In this document: positions 1 through 6,835 of the stretch, in pieces
Layout of the letters: every line of letters starts with the position of its first letter
How positions within the stretch are numbered: the first letter of the stretch is position 1
From: JBHHZI01 sp046757965
GTDB lineage: Bacteria > Acidobacteriota > Polarisedimenticolia > SMYD01
Direction of reading: 5' to 3'
Length of the DNA: 9,100 bases
Assembly: GCA_046757965.1 (NCBI GenBank)
Contig: JBHHZI010000130.1
Location: forward strand, 1-9,100
Program-made: the position numbers and the translations under genes
Notes under the pieces: generated by a model
Databases searched by the model: none
What the model was told of the DNA's origin: nothing
What the model saw: the letters and a program-made list of their open reading frames with translations, nothing else

Positions 1-1
1 T

Positions 2-910
2 CTTTTTTCCTCGGGCGATTTTCATTCCGGCCCCTGGTACTTCTACTTGCCGGTCGTGGTGGTCGGGTTCCTTCCCGCCGTGGCCATCCTGCTCGTCGCG
101 GGCCGCAGAGCGTGGACCCTCCTGCTGACCGAGCGCCGGCATCGGCTGCTCGTGTGCGCCTGGCTGTTTCCCTTGATCGTCTTCTCGTTCTCGGCCAGCA
201 AGCTGACCAGCTACATGGTCCCGCTCATCGTCCCGGTGGCCGTGCTCGGCGCCGATCTGCTCGCAGGCGGGTACGCGAGACGCGGCGCTTTCGCGGCCGC
301 CGCCGGCGCCCTGATCCTCGCCGGCGTGATCACGGCGTCCGGCTGGCAGCGAGGATGGATCGAGCATGTCACCGCCGGGGAGATCCGGCGACTAGCCGTC
401 GTTCTCGGCATGATCGTGGCGGGAGCCGGCACCGGCGTGATCCTGGCGATGAAGAACCGCGAGAGAATCGCGTTGCCGTTGATCGCCATCTTGCAGGTCG
501 TCGGCCTTGCCACGGTCTTCTCGGTCCCGGCCGTCGCGCTGGGCCGTTCGACGCGGGAAATCGCGCTGGAGGCGGGCCGCCTGGCCGCCGACGGCCGGCC
601 GATCATCTGCTATGAGACGCTCTTGCGCGCTCTGCCCTTTTATACCGGCCGCAACGCGCGGGTGGTGGGATACTACCCGGAAGGAAAGCTCGATGAGCAT
701 GAGCGCGCCACCGTGGCGGTCCAGCCCGGACGGGAGCTCCGCGAGCTGGTCGGGCGCGGGCCGGCGCTGATCATCTGCAATCCTCAACGCCTCGACGAGC
801 TGGCGCGGGAAGGGCTCGGGCCGCTGACGGAAGTGATGCGAAGCGGGCGTTTCGTTCTTCTATCGACCGAACCGCTGCCGGCAGCCGCCGCGGCGTCGAC
901 CACCCCGTGA
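2..910 (+). CDS. ArnT/GT39-like membrane glycosyltransferase, C-terminal part (5' end outside window)
   Basis: The reading frame is open from base 2, so the gene starts upstream. The TTG at 47 is internal, because the residues before it (HSGPWYFYLP) already look like family sequence. The 302 visible residues hold about six hydrophobic segments, at roughly 16-33, 48-62, 70-88, 95-113, 131-148 and 155-172, followed by a soluble C-terminal domain from about 173. The segment FSASKLTSYMVPL resembles the SKLPxYxLP region of ArnT/PMT-type (GT39) transferases, and LPFYTGR resembles the PFYxGR element of their C-terminal periplasmic domain. Family members move a sugar from a polyprenyl-phosphate donor onto lipid A, a protein or another glycolipid on the outer face of the inner membrane. 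The catalytic N-terminal acidic loop is not visible, so donor and acceptor cannot be assigned. The protein ends in an Ala/Pro/Thr-rich tail. Family level is likely; exact substrate is unknown. Confidence 0.8.
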   Translation, partial: LFSSGDFHSGPWYFYLPVVVVGFLPAVAILLVAGRRAWTLLLTERRHRLLVCAWLFPLIVFSFSASKLTSYMVPLIVPVAVLGADLLAGGYARRGAFAAAAGALILAGVITASGWQRGWIEHVTAGEIRRLAVVLGMIVAGAGTGVILAMKNRERIALPLIAILQVVGLATVFSVPAVALGRSTREIALEAGRLAADGRPIICYETLLRALPFYTGRNARVVGYYPEGKLDEHERATVAVQPGRELRELVGRGPALIICNPQRLDELAREGLGPLTEVMRSGRFVLLSTEPLPAAAAASTTP

Positions 911-935
911 GAAAAGCAGGCCGAGCTGTTACTCA

Positions 936-953
936 CGCGGGACATGTCTCGCG
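936..953. promoter_or_regulatory. 18-bp near-perfect palindrome, possible operator
   Basis: The sequence CGCGGGACATGTCTCGCG reads the same on both strands except for one G/T pair (positions 940 and 949). It lies 25 bases after the glycosyltransferase stop codon and ends 4 bases before a perfect TTGACA at 958-963. Its placement beside a possible -35 element suggests a site for a dimeric DNA-binding protein. As RNA it could form a 7-pair hairpin with a CATG loop, but no T-run follows, so a standard intrinsic terminator is unlikely. A second short inverted repeat (CGTGAG at 906-911, CTCACG at 932-937) overlaps its left edge. Function is inference. Confidence 0.35.
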
Positions 954-957
954 GTGG

Positions 958-987
958 TTGACAACTTCTCCCGGATAGCAAGGTGTT
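958..987 (+). promoter_or_regulatory. Possible sigma-70-type promoter for the zinc-finger membrane protein gene
   Basis: A perfect TTGACA (958-963) sits in the only sizeable gap upstream of the next gene, but the sequence 16-18 bases downstream (around 980-987) is a poor -10 match. An alternative pair is TTGCGG at 986-991 and TACGAT at 1009-1014, separated by exactly 17 bases. This would start transcription near 1021, a few bases before the ATG at 1025. Both are weak predictions from sequence alone. Confidence 0.25.
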
Positions 988-1024
988 GCGGGCCCGGCCG
1001 CCGCCGGTTACGATGAGCAGGCCG

Positions 1025-1720
1025 ATGGATCATCAGAATGGAAGTGAAGAGCCGCGGGATGCCCTGGCCCGGCTGGCGAGTCTGGCCCGGCCCACCGAGG
1101 ACTGCCCCGCCGCCGAGGAGATGCTCGCCGTCGTGCGCGCGCAGCTCGACGCCGACATCATACGGTTCGTCGGCAGCCACGCCATGCAGTGTGCACGTTG
1201 CGCCGAGGCCTGGCGTCTGGCCAGGCGGATCGTCGATGGCGCCCCGCCGGCCCCGGAAGGTCCCGCCGCTGCCGGTGGGGTCGGGTCCGGAGCGGCGCTG
1301 GCGCCGGCCGGATCGTTGGGCCGGTGGGGAGGTGGCGCCGCTGTCGTGGCGATCGCGGCGATCGCGGCCGTCATCGTCCTCGTGGCGCAGCGCGAGTCGA
1401 GCACCGAGCCGACCACGCGGGCGACATCGCCGGCCGACGACCCCGTCCGGTCGGCCCTGCCGGCCGATGGCATCTTGCCCCGCGGTCGGTGTGTTCTGCG
1501 CTGGGTCGGTCCGGCTGCTGCGCGGTACCATCTTCTCGTGGCGACCCGCGATGGCGAGCCGCTTCACCAGGTCAGCGGTCTGCGCGCCCAGGCCTACCAG
1601 GTGCCTCCACGCGCGCTGGCCGGCGTACGATCCGGGATGCGGATCCTCTGGCAAGTGACCGCCGAGATGCCCGATGGCCGGCGGTACGTGTCGCCGGTCT
1701 GGGTCACCGGCATCCGGTAG
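1025..1720 (+). CDS. Anti-sigma-like zinc-finger membrane protein with Fn3-like outer domain
   Basis: From ATG 1025 the protein has 231 residues. In-frame starts at GTG 983 and ATG 1013 are possible. I prefer 1025 because AGCAGG at 1016-1021 is the only Shine-Dalgarno-like match close by, though its 3-base spacing is short, and because the longer versions only add an Arg/Pro-rich leader. Numbered from the 983 start, the N-terminus has C41-x24-H66-x3-C70-x2-C73, the pattern of zinc-containing anti-sigma (ZAS/zf-HC2) domains. A Pro/Gly/Ala linker follows, then one membrane segment at about 119-135, then an outer part from about 160. In that part, LRWVGPAAARYHLLV and LWQVTAEMPDGRRYVSP resemble Fn3-like repeats seen in envelope proteins. 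Anti-sigma factors of this type hold an ECF sigma factor at the inner membrane until an envelope signal arrives, but no sigma gene is adjacent on either side. Zinc binding is likely. Anti-sigma activity is inference; a general envelope sensor or scaffold is possible. Confidence 0.65.
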   Translation: MDHQNGSEEPRDALARLASLARPTEDCPAAEEMLAVVRAQLDADIIRFVGSHAMQCARCAEAWRLARRIVDGAPPAPEGPAAAGGVGSGAALAPAGSLGRWGGGAAVVAIAAIAAVIVLVAQRESSTEPTTRATSPADDPVRSALPADGILPRGRCVLRWVGPAAARYHLLVATRDGEPLHQVSGLRAQAYQVPPRALAGVRSGMRILWQVTAEMPDGRRYVSPVWVTGIR

Positions 1721-1789
1721 GCGGTTTTCGCCCGGGCCGGACGCCCGTCGATCCGGGACGTGTGCCGGCCGGGGCGATCGCCGGGGGCG

Positions 1790-1825
1790 TGGACGGGCCT
1801 CGCGGCGGTGGCGTAGACTGGCGGC
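1790..1825 (+). promoter_or_regulatory. Possible promoter giving a leaderless or near-leaderless mRNA
   Basis: TGGACG (1790-1795) and TAGACT (1814-1819) are separated by 18 bases. A start of transcription six to seven bases after TAGACT would fall on or beside the ATG at 1826. That gene has no convincing Shine-Dalgarno sequence upstream, which fits a leaderless message. TAGACT also fits the TAnnnT pattern reported for leaderless genes in several GC-rich bacteria. In a GC-rich genome such weak matches arise by chance, so confidence is low. Confidence 0.25.
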
Positions 1826-2455
1826 ATGATGCGGATTCCCCGTGGATTGGCGATTGTCGTCCTGCTGTGCGCGGCTGGCCTGACCGCCGAGGCCGCGAGG
1901 GTGCACAGGCTTCGCCCCGCCCGGAAGGACGAAAAAGGGAAGTGGCAGCCGGCCGAGGTCCTCCGGCAGATGCAGTCGGGTGTCACGTTGCAGATCCGGT
2001 ACCTTGAAACACAGAAAAGCCTCGACCTGATCGCAGCCGCCCTGGGCCGGTCTGTGCCGCTCATCCGCGGCCGGTCCTCGGGGATGGATCCGGGGCATCT
2101 GGTCTTCCTGTTGCAGGTGAACAACGATTCACCCGCCGACGTGCATTTCAATCCCGCGCAGGTCCGCATGGCGAGCGACAAGGGCGACATGATGGTCGCA
2201 CTCGATTACAGCGCCTTCTACTCGCTGTCCCGGCCATTGGGCCCCTTGGCCCCCACCATGGAGGAGGTAGCTTCCATCTTCTTCGATCGGGCGGTCACCA
2301 TCCGGCCCGGAGGCAGCGTGCGCAAGCTGCTGGCGTTCGAGGCGCCGCATGACCATCGTTTCAAGTCGGTCGTGGTGAAGATGCACGAGGTCAACATCGG
2401 CCCGCAGGCCGTCGAGTTTTCCTTCCCCTTCCGCAAGTTTGTCGAGAAGAAATGA
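1826..2455 (+). CDS. Secreted protein of unknown function, first gene of the folD-coaE-tldDE operon
   Basis: This 209-residue protein begins with a clear Sec signal: a positive charge at R3 and R6, a hydrophobic stretch from about 8 to 18, and a likely signal peptidase I site after the A-E-A near residue 23. No lipobox cysteine stands at the cleavage site, so it is probably a soluble periplasmic or exported protein. The mature part starts with a basic, Lys/Arg-rich stretch. It then alternates short strand-like segments (HLVFLLQVNNDS, SVVVKMHEVNIG), which suggests a beta-sandwich; a region around VNNDSPADVHFNPAQV resembles proteins that carry an exposed Ig-like fold. I do not recognise the family and assign no function. 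Its TGA overlaps the folD ATG by four bases, so translation is probably coupled. There is no good ribosome-binding site; either start ATG (1826 or 1829) is possible. Confidence 0.75.
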   Translation: MMRIPRGLAIVVLLCAAGLTAEAARVHRLRPARKDEKGKWQPAEVLRQMQSGVTLQIRYLETQKSLDLIAAALGRSVPLIRGRSSGMDPGHLVFLLQVNNDSPADVHFNPAQVRMASDKGDMMVALDYSAFYSLSRPLGPLAPTMEEVASIFFDRAVTIRPGGSVRKLLAFEAPHDHRFKSVVVKMHEVNIGPQAVEFSFPFRKFVEKK

Positions 2456-3396
2456 GCCGACTCCTCGATGGCAAGAAGGCGGCCCGGGCGCTGCGCGCCG
2501 AGGTGGCCCGCGCCGTGGCCGAGATGACGGCGGCCGGCCTGCCCGCGCCGTGCCTGGCGGTCGTCCTGGTGGGCGACGACCCGGCGTCGGAGATATACGT
2601 GCGCAGCAAGGTCCGGGCCTGCCGGGAAGCCGGCCTGGCCGCCGTCGAGGAGCGACTCCCGGCGTCCACCACGCAGGCCGAGCTGCTGCAGGTGGTGAAA
2701 CGCCTCGTACGCGACGACGGGGTTGACGGGATCTTGGTGCAGATGCCTCTTCCGGAGGGGATCGATCGCCGAGCGATCATCCGGGCCCTGGATCCGGAGA
2801 AGGACGTCGACGGGTTCCACCCGGTCAACGTCGGCCGGCTCTGGACGGGCGAGGATGGGTTCGTTCCCTGCACGCCGCTGGGAATCATCGAGTTGCTCGA
2901 CCGGGAGGGGATAGCGATCGAGGGGGCCGAAGCGGTCGTGCTGGGGCGCAGCGAGATCGTCGGCAAGCCGATGGCGGCGCTGCTGTTGCGGCGGCACGCG
3001 ACGGTGACCCTGTGCCATTCGCGCACGCGCGATCTGCCGCGCGTGGCCGCGCGGGCGGACATCCTCGTGGCGGCCATCGGAAAAAGAGCGTTCGTGACAC
3101 GTGAGTTCATCAAGCCGGGCGCGACGGTCATCGACGTGGGCATCAATCAGGTGAGGGATGCGGCCCAGGGGCGGGATCTGTTCGGCGAGGACCCGGCGCG
3201 CCTGGAACAGCTCTCCACCAAGGGCTACACGCTCGTGGGAGACGTTCACCCCCGCGACGTGGCCGAGCGGGCCGGGGCTCACACGCCCGTTCCGGGCGGC
3301 GTGGGACCCCTGACCGTGGCCCTTCTTCTGAAGAACACGTTGCAGGCCGCTCGGGCCAGGCGCTCACCGGGCGGTTCTGGCCGGGATGGAAGGTGA
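2452..3396 (+). CDS. folD: Bifunctional methylenetetrahydrofolate dehydrogenase/methenyltetrahydrofolate cyclohydrolase FolD
   Basis: FolD interconverts 5,10-methylene- and 10-formyl-tetrahydrofolate in the cytoplasm using NADP, feeding purine synthesis and initiator tRNA formylation. The 314 residues match the family length (about 285-300) plus a short Arg/Gly-rich tail. Visible signatures are the substrate-site YVRSK (Y49, S52, K53, with K53 the expected catalytic lysine), VQMPLP around 96-101 with Q97, DVDGFHP at 118-123 with D119, the nucleotide-binding GRSEIVGKP at 165-173, and the C-terminal TPVPGGVGPLT near 278-288. All key positions are present, so both activities are expected. The start ATG lies in an ATGA overlap with the upstream stop, with GAGAAG at 2444-2449 as a modest ribosome-binding site. 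The stop overlaps the coaE GTG in the same way. The identification is secure. Confidence 0.97.
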   Translation: MSRLLDGKKAARALRAEVARAVAEMTAAGLPAPCLAVVLVGDDPASEIYVRSKVRACREAGLAAVEERLPASTTQAELLQVVKRLVRDDGVDGILVQMPLPEGIDRRAIIRALDPEKDVDGFHPVNVGRLWTGEDGFVPCTPLGIIELLDREGIAIEGAEAVVLGRSEIVGKPMAALLLRRHATVTLCHSRTRDLPRVAARADILVAAIGKRAFVTREFIKPGATVIDVGINQVRDAAQGRDLFGEDPARLEQLSTKGYTLVGDVHPRDVAERAGAHTPVPGGVGPLTVALLLKNTLQAARARRSPGGSGRDGR

Positions 3397-4052
3397 GCCG
3401 GCAGCGCGACGGTATTCTCTCTGTCGGCCTGACGGGAGGCATCGCGTGCGGCCGCACCACCGTCTGTGGTGTTTTCTCGCGTCGAGGGGCCTGCGTCGTC
3501 GACGCGGACGCGATCGCCCACCGGCTCATGGCGCCGGGCGGCGCGGCGGTCGGGACGGTCGTCGGTGCCTTCGGTGGACGGTTCCTGGCACCGGACGGAG
3601 GCATCGATCGGCGGGCGCTGGCCAAGGAGGTGTTCGCCGATCCGACGATGCGGCGGCGTCTCGAGAGCATCCTCCACCCGATGATCGTGGCCGAGGCCGA
3701 CAAGATCATCGACGCTTTCGCGGCCACCGCCGGCCGGGGGGTGGCGGTGACGGACGCGGCGCTGCTCGTGGAAACAGGTGGATACACCCGCTACCAGCGC
3801 CTGATCGTGGTCACCTGCACCCCGGCGGTGCAACTGGAACGCTTGATGAAACGGGACAAGCTCAGCGAGAAGGACGCGCGCGCACGGATCGCGGCCCAGG
3901 CGCCGCTGGCCGAGAAGCAGCGGCTGGCGGATTACATCATCGAAACTTCCGGATCGCTCGAGCAAACCAAGGCGCGTAGCAACGAGGTGTACACGATGCT
4001 GCTGGACGATTTGAAGCGACTCCCCGACCTCCCCCGCCGGAGACCGACATGA
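3393..4052 (+). CDS. coaE: Dephospho-CoA kinase CoaE with Lys-to-Arg Walker A variant
   Basis: CoaE phosphorylates the 3'-hydroxyl of the ribose in dephospho-CoA, the last step of coenzyme A synthesis. The 219-residue length is close to the usual 200-210. The N-terminal P-loop reads GLTGGIACGRTTV (12-24). The canonical form is GLTGGIxSGKSTV, so the phosphate-binding lysine is R21. The codon is CGC and the surrounding frame is intact. Other hallmarks are present: DAD (37-39), whose second Asp matches the catalytic base of E. coli CoaE; LLHP-like ILHPMI near 93-98; DAALLVETG (121-129), matching the PLLVE region; and the R/Q-rich helix around 163-177. The GTG start overlaps the folD TGA (GTGA), with GGGA at 3383-3386 as the ribosome-binding site. 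Family membership is secure. Whether the arginine reduces activity is unknown, and a second coaE elsewhere would change the interpretation. Confidence 0.93.
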   Translation: MSRQRDGILSVGLTGGIACGRTTVCGVFSRRGACVVDADAIAHRLMAPGGAAVGTVVGAFGGRFLAPDGGIDRRALAKEVFADPTMRRRLESILHPMIVAEADKIIDAFAATAGRGVAVTDAALLVETGGYTRYQRLIVVTCTPAVQLERLMKRDKLSEKDARARIAAQAPLAEKQRLADYIIETSGSLEQTKARSNEVYTMLLDDLKRLPDLPRRRPT

Positions 4053-5467
4053 TCCCGGAGGAACTGGCCAGGCAGGTCCTCGGGCTCGCCGTGGCGGGCG
4101 GCGGTGACTCGGCCGAGCTTTTCGCCGAGCGCAGGACCGAGACGATGCTGCGGATGAACGGCAGCCGCGTCGAGGAGTCGACCACCGGCGTGGATCAGGG
4201 TGTCGGCCTGAGTCTCCTCGATGGGCAACAGACGCTGTACGCGAACGGCAACAGGTTCGATGGGGAATCGCTGGTGCGTATGGCCGATCGACTCGCGCGC
4301 GCCCGCTCCATGATCCGCCAGTCCGTGGCGGCGCCGCCGTCCGAGCGGGAGCAGCGGGTCATCGAGTTCACGCCGGAGCCGCTGAGCCTGGTCTCGCCCG
4401 TGAGCGTGCCGGCCGCCACTGTCTCGATCCAGCGCAAGGCGCAGGTGCTGCAGCGGGCCGACGATGCGGCCAGGGGGCACGACGAGAGGATCACGCAGGT
4501 GACCGTCACTTACCGCGATGTGCAGCAGCACGTGCAGATCGCGACCACCGAGGGGAGGCTGTGCAGCGAGGTCCGCCAGCACATCACCATCAGTGTGACG
4601 GCGGTGGCGTGCGAGGGGACCCAGATCAGCACGGGGACGGATTCGCGGGGCGAGACACGCGGCTTCGAGTTCTTCGACATGAACCCGCCGGAGGACGTGG
4701 GTAGGGAGGCCGCGCGCCTGGCGGTGCATCAACTGGTCGCGAAGCCGGCGCCGGGCGGGACCTTCACGGTCGTGCTCTCCTCGAAGGCGGGGGGGACGAT
4801 GGTCCACGAGGCCTGCGGCCACGGCCTGGAGGCGGATTTCATCCGCAAGTCGCTGTCGGTGTACACCGGCAAGCTGGGTCAGCCGGTGGCGTCACGGCTC
4901 GTCACGGTGGTCGATGACGGGACGCTCGCGAACCTGCACGGATCGTCGGCCATCGACGATGAGGGCGTGCCGACGAGCCGGACCGTCCTGATCGAGAGGG
5001 GGATCCTGCGCGGTTTCCTGCACAGCCGCAAGACGGCCCGCGAGATGAAGGAGCAGCCGACCGGCCACGGGCGCCGGGAATCATACCGCCACCTGCCCAT
5101 CCCGCGCATGCGCAACACCATGATCCTACCGGGCAGGACGCCTCCCGATCAGATGCTCGTCGGGATTCGCGAAGGGGTGCTCGTCTGTCGCATGGGAGGC
5201 GGAGAAGTCGATGTGACGACCGGGAACTTCGTCTTCAACTGTCCGGAGGCGTACATGATTCGCAACGGACGCGTCGCGGAACCCATCCGTGGCGCGACAC
5301 TGATCGGCAACGGGCCGGAGGTCCTGGGATCGATCGACAAGGTCGGCGCCGAACTGGGATTCGGGGTGGGTACATGCGGCAAGGATGGTCAACAGGTGCC
5401 GGTCGCCGACGCACAGCCCTCCCTGCGCATCCCTCATCTCATCGTTGGCGGTCAGGCGCCGGCGTGA
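4049..5467 (+). CDS. tldD: TldD zinc metalloprotease subunit
   Basis: TldD is the catalytic subunit of the TldD/TldE heterodimer. In E. coli this complex trims the microcin B17 leader and degrades the antitoxin CcdA, acting on unfolded peptides threaded into its cavity. The 472 residues are close to the typical length of about 480. The metal site is seen as HEACGHGLEAD: H253, E254 and H258 of the HExxxH motif, with E261 downstream. The C-terminal GTCGKDGQ carries C443, the expected third zinc ligand. The shared TldD/TldE fold element GGGEVDVTTGNF lies near 383-394, and the C-terminus has the RIPHLIVGG ending typical of the family. All catalytic residues are intact, so an active enzyme is predicted. 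The ATG sits in an ATGA overlap with the coaE stop, and GGAG at 4039-4042 with a 6-base spacing is a good ribosome-binding site. Confidence 0.96.
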   Translation: MIPEELARQVLGLAVAGGGDSAELFAERRTETMLRMNGSRVEESTTGVDQGVGLSLLDGQQTLYANGNRFDGESLVRMADRLARARSMIRQSVAAPPSEREQRVIEFTPEPLSLVSPVSVPAATVSIQRKAQVLQRADDAARGHDERITQVTVTYRDVQQHVQIATTEGRLCSEVRQHITISVTAVACEGTQISTGTDSRGETRGFEFFDMNPPEDVGREAARLAVHQLVAKPAPGGTFTVVLSSKAGGTMVHEACGHGLEADFIRKSLSVYTGKLGQPVASRLVTVVDDGTLANLHGSSAIDDEGVPTSRTVLIERGILRGFLHSRKTAREMKEQPTGHGRRESYRHLPIPRMRNTMILPGRTPPDQMLVGIREGVLVCRMGGGEVDVTTGNFVFNCPEAYMIRNGRVAEPIRGATLIGNGPEVLGSIDKVGAELGFGVGTCGKDGQQVPVADAQPSLRIPHLIVGGQAPA

Positions 5468-5472
5468 TGGCC

Positions 5473-5478
5473 GGGGAG
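5473..5478 (+). promoter_or_regulatory. Ribosome-binding site for tldE
   Basis: GGGGAG lies in the 15-base gap between the tldD stop and the tldE start. This is the only junction in the operon without a start/stop overlap, and the strong site probably compensates for the lack of translational coupling. Spacing to ATG 5483 is 4 bases and to the in-frame ATG 5489 is 10 bases, so either could be the true start. Confidence 0.6.
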
Positions 5479-5482
5479 AACC

Positions 5483-6835
5483 ATGTCGATGCATGAACAG
5501 GACGAGCTGCTCGATCGCGGCCTGCAGGTCCTGCGCGACACGAAGGCCGGCCAGGGGGAGATCTATGTCGAAGAGCGGACGGTTTTCCGGGCGGGGGTTG
5601 CCGCCGGCGCGGTCGAGAGCCTCGAGACGCAGGAAGTCCGCGGGGCCGGCCTGAGGCTGTTTCACGATGGGAGGGTGGCCTTCGGCTACACCGCTGATCT
5701 TTCGGTCGAGGGGCTCGCCCGAGCGGCCGCGATGATCAGTGACCTGCTGACGGTCACGGAGGTGGACGAGGCGAGATGCCTGCCGGAGATGGACGAGTCG
5801 TCCTCTCCCGAGCCCGACTGCTACGACGCTTCCCTCGCGCGTGTCGATCCGCAGGACAAGTTAAGCCTGGCCCGCCGGGTGGAGGAGACCGCCCGCGCCC
5901 AGGACGAGAGGATCAAGAAGGTGCATCGAAGCCAGTACACCGATGTGATCGGCCGCGTCGGCATCGCCGCCACCGGCGGCCTGCGTCGCTGCTGGTCCTT
6001 CAGTCGGGTCTATGCGTCCATCGAGGTGGTGGCCGAACAAGGCGGTGAGTCGCAGAGCGGTTTCAATGAGGAGTTCGCCGTCCGCTTCTCCGCGCTGGAT
6101 CCGATGCATGTCGGGCGGGAGGCGGTACGGCGGGCCCTTCAGAAGCTCGGGGCGGAGCGGACCGAGACGCGACGGGCCAACCTGGTGCTGGACCCGGTCG
6201 TCACGGCCAGCCTGCTCGAAGCGATAGCGCCGGCCCTGTGCGCCGACAACGTGCTGAAGGGGAAGTCGGTTCTCGCGACGCGCGTGGGGCGGGAGGTGGC
6301 CGGCCCCCGCGTCACGTTGCTCGACGACGGCCGCCACCCTTGTGGCGATCGCTCGGCCTCGTACGATGGCGAGGGCGTGGCCACGCGATGTACCCTCCTG
6401 ATCGAGGGGGGCGTGCTGAAGGGGTTCTTGCACTCGAGCGACACCTCGATCCGCATGGGCACTGCTCCCACCGGCAACACCTATCGCGCCTCGTTCCGGT
6501 CGCCCCCTCGGATCGCCCCCTCCACGCTCTACCTCGAGTCGAGCGGCGTCAGCCGCGACGACCTCCTGCGGGAGGCGGGCGATGGTCTATGCATCACCGA
6601 GGTGATGGGGTTGCACACGATCGACGCGGTTTCCGGTGACGTCTCCCTGGGAGCGTCCGGGTACTCGCTCGCGTCGGGCCGGCCCGGCAAGCCGGTTGAT
6701 CGGATCGGCATCGCCGGCAACCTCCTGGATCTCCTGCGATCGATCCGGGCGGTGGCCACCGACAGGAAGTTCTTCCCGGGAAGCAGTGCCGGCTCCTCGA
6801 CGCTGCTGGCCGGGATCTCCGTCAGCGGGACATGA
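5483..6835 (+). CDS. tldE: TldE/PmbA, non-catalytic partner of TldD
   Basis: This 450-residue protein belongs to the same family as TldD but lacks the HExxxH motif, as expected for TldE (PmbA). At the matching position it has LVLDPVVTASLLEAIAPAL (233-251). Diagnostic regions are VTLLDDG (277-283), DGEGVATRCTLLIEGGVLKGFLH (295-317, read as several short family motifs), GLHTIDAVSGDVSLGASG (376-393) and IAGNLLDLLRSI (410-421). TldE has no zinc ligands itself. It completes the peptide-threading chamber of the heterodimer and helps select substrates. It lies 15 bases after tldD, so the two subunits should be made together. ATG 5483 gives the sequence MSMH; the ATG two codons later is a close alternative. 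Its stop overlaps the next gene's ATG. No small gene resembling a modified-peptide precursor is seen nearby. Confidence 0.94.
   Translation: MSMHEQDELLDRGLQVLRDTKAGQGEIYVEERTVFRAGVAAGAVESLETQEVRGAGLRLFHDGRVAFGYTADLSVEGLARAAAMISDLLTVTEVDEARCLPEMDESSSPEPDCYDASLARVDPQDKLSLARRVEETARAQDERIKKVHRSQYTDVIGRVGIAATGGLRRCWSFSRVYASIEVVAEQGGESQSGFNEEFAVRFSALDPMHVGREAVRRALQKLGAERTETRRANLVLDPVVTASLLEAIAPALCADNVLKGKSVLATRVGREVAGPRVTLLDDGRHPCGDRSASYDGEGVATRCTLLIEGGVLKGFLHSSDTSIRMGTAPTGNTYRASFRSPPRIAPSTLYLESSGVSRDDLLREAGDGLCITEVMGLHTIDAVSGDVSLGASGYSLASGRPGKPVDRIGIAGNLLDLLRSIRAVATDRKFFPGSSAGSSTLLAGISVSGT

Noticed and set aside
47..910. TTG at 47 as the start of a complete gene
   Set aside because: The frame is open to base 2 and the residues upstream match the glycosyltransferase family, so the gene is truncated by the window edge.
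929..2098. Long minus-strand reading frame (389 codons) opposite the zinc-finger and secreted protein genes
   Set aside because: It is Arg/Pro/Gly/His-rich with no recognisable domain, and it lies antisense to two genes with clear protein features. Long antisense frames are normal at this GC content.
2218..3282. Minus-strand reading frame (354 codons) opposite folD
   Set aside because: It is a shadow of the securely identified folD, with low-complexity composition and no motifs.
3383..3396. Frameshift at the folD/coaE junction
   Set aside because: GTGA is a normal 4-base stop/start overlap with a plausible ribosome-binding site, and both proteins are complete.
3279..4822. Minus-strand frames (228 and 296 codons) opposite coaE and tldD
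   Set aside because: They are antisense to conserved enzymes with intact motifs, and they show no domain signatures of their own.
4049..6835. tldD and tldE as a recent tandem duplication
   Set aside because: The two proteins are divergent paralogues with the family's standard division of labour (HExxxH and Cys only in TldD), an ancient arrangement found widely.
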